Shown piece after piece: positions 63,915-64,000 of a DNA stretch of 64,000 nt. The stretch is from Adiantum capillus-veneris (lineage: Eukaryota > Streptophyta > Polypodiopsida > Polypodiales > Pteridaceae): positions 130,088,574-130,152,573 of the forward strand of contig CM043962.1 of assembly GCA_014529385.2 (NCBI GenBank). Direction: 5' to 3'. Numbering within the stretch: position 1 is the stretch's first letter; every line of letters starts with the position of its first letter. The notes under the pieces were generated by a model that had not been told where the DNA came from, ran no database searches, and saw only the letters and a list, made by a program, of their open reading frames with translations. Both the position numbers and the translations under genes were made by a program.

Positions 63915-64000
63915 ACTTCAAGGTTTAGACACAAAAGTGCTCCACGAAGAGTGGATGCAACCAAGCCTGCCTTTCCCTCTGATGAAATTTGAAGTGATAA
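63915..64000. other. Window end, no feature
   Basis: The last bases after the ORF show nothing recognisable. The 3' LTR of E is expected further on. Confidence 0.4.

Overview
This looks like a heterochromatic, transposon-filled stretch of a land-plant nuclear genome. The clues are a plant-type L1 LINE, Ty1/copia and chromodomain Ty3/gypsy elements, large gag-AP elements whose primer binding sites match plant tRNA-Asp or initiator tRNA-Met, LTRs rich in the plant telo-box AAACCCTAA, and long GA/CT microsatellites. I see no intact host gene, tRNA or rRNA. The species cannot be fixed from sequence alone.

Layout. 0.3-12.0 kb: a decayed minus-strand chromodomain Ty3/gypsy element, split by a minus-strand Ty1/copia element (3726-11486). 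The copia element in turn carries a foldback element, an 8-bp-TSD hAT-like MITE, another long-TIR MITE and a further undefined insertion. 12.7-12.95 kb: a tandem repeat folding into a near-perfect hairpin. 13.0-15.4 kb: first copy (R1) of a repeat family here called R. 15.4-16.6 kb: a diverged inverted repeat whose arms each hold a ubiquitin-derived fragment. 17.9-19.9 kb: a broken LTR-gag relic. 20.8-21.8 kb: a solo LTR of family H. 21.9-33.8 kb: R copies R2 and R2', arranged head to head as a large palindrome. R2 is interrupted by a 6.9-kb L1 LINE (22790-29720, 15-bp TSD) and by a 1.3-kb TIR element inserted at TTAA (30627-31939).

33.8-49.3 kb: two near-identical units of retroelement family H share one LTR (37449-38407). 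They encode gag-aspartic protease without reverse transcriptase, and just before the LTR carry a fragment of a DEAD-box RNA helicase. The second unit is interrupted by a complete gag-only LTR element (39243-43673, TSD TTGAT). 49.3-50.26 kb: R copy R3. From 50258 to beyond the window end: a related but distinct element, E, with an LTR, a tRNA-Asp-type PBS, a leader, a 1081-codon gag ORF and a 1225-codon second ORF. The second ORF combines an aspartic protease, half an integrase, a second protease-like domain and repeated W-x-P-K motifs, with no RT or RNase H. A third long ORF (62406-63914) follows.

The most unusual signal is a 24-bp palindrome (half-site AGACATCATACG plus its reverse complement). 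It occurs nine times in two clusters, each just upstream of a long ORF of E, with repeated spacings of about 284 and 125-135 bp inside strongly diverged sequence. Other notable points are host-gene capture (DEAD-box helicase, ubiquitin), the RT-less E/H/gag-only families that would depend on enzymes supplied by other elements, and a tandem duplication of the catalytic FADD motif in the LINE RT.
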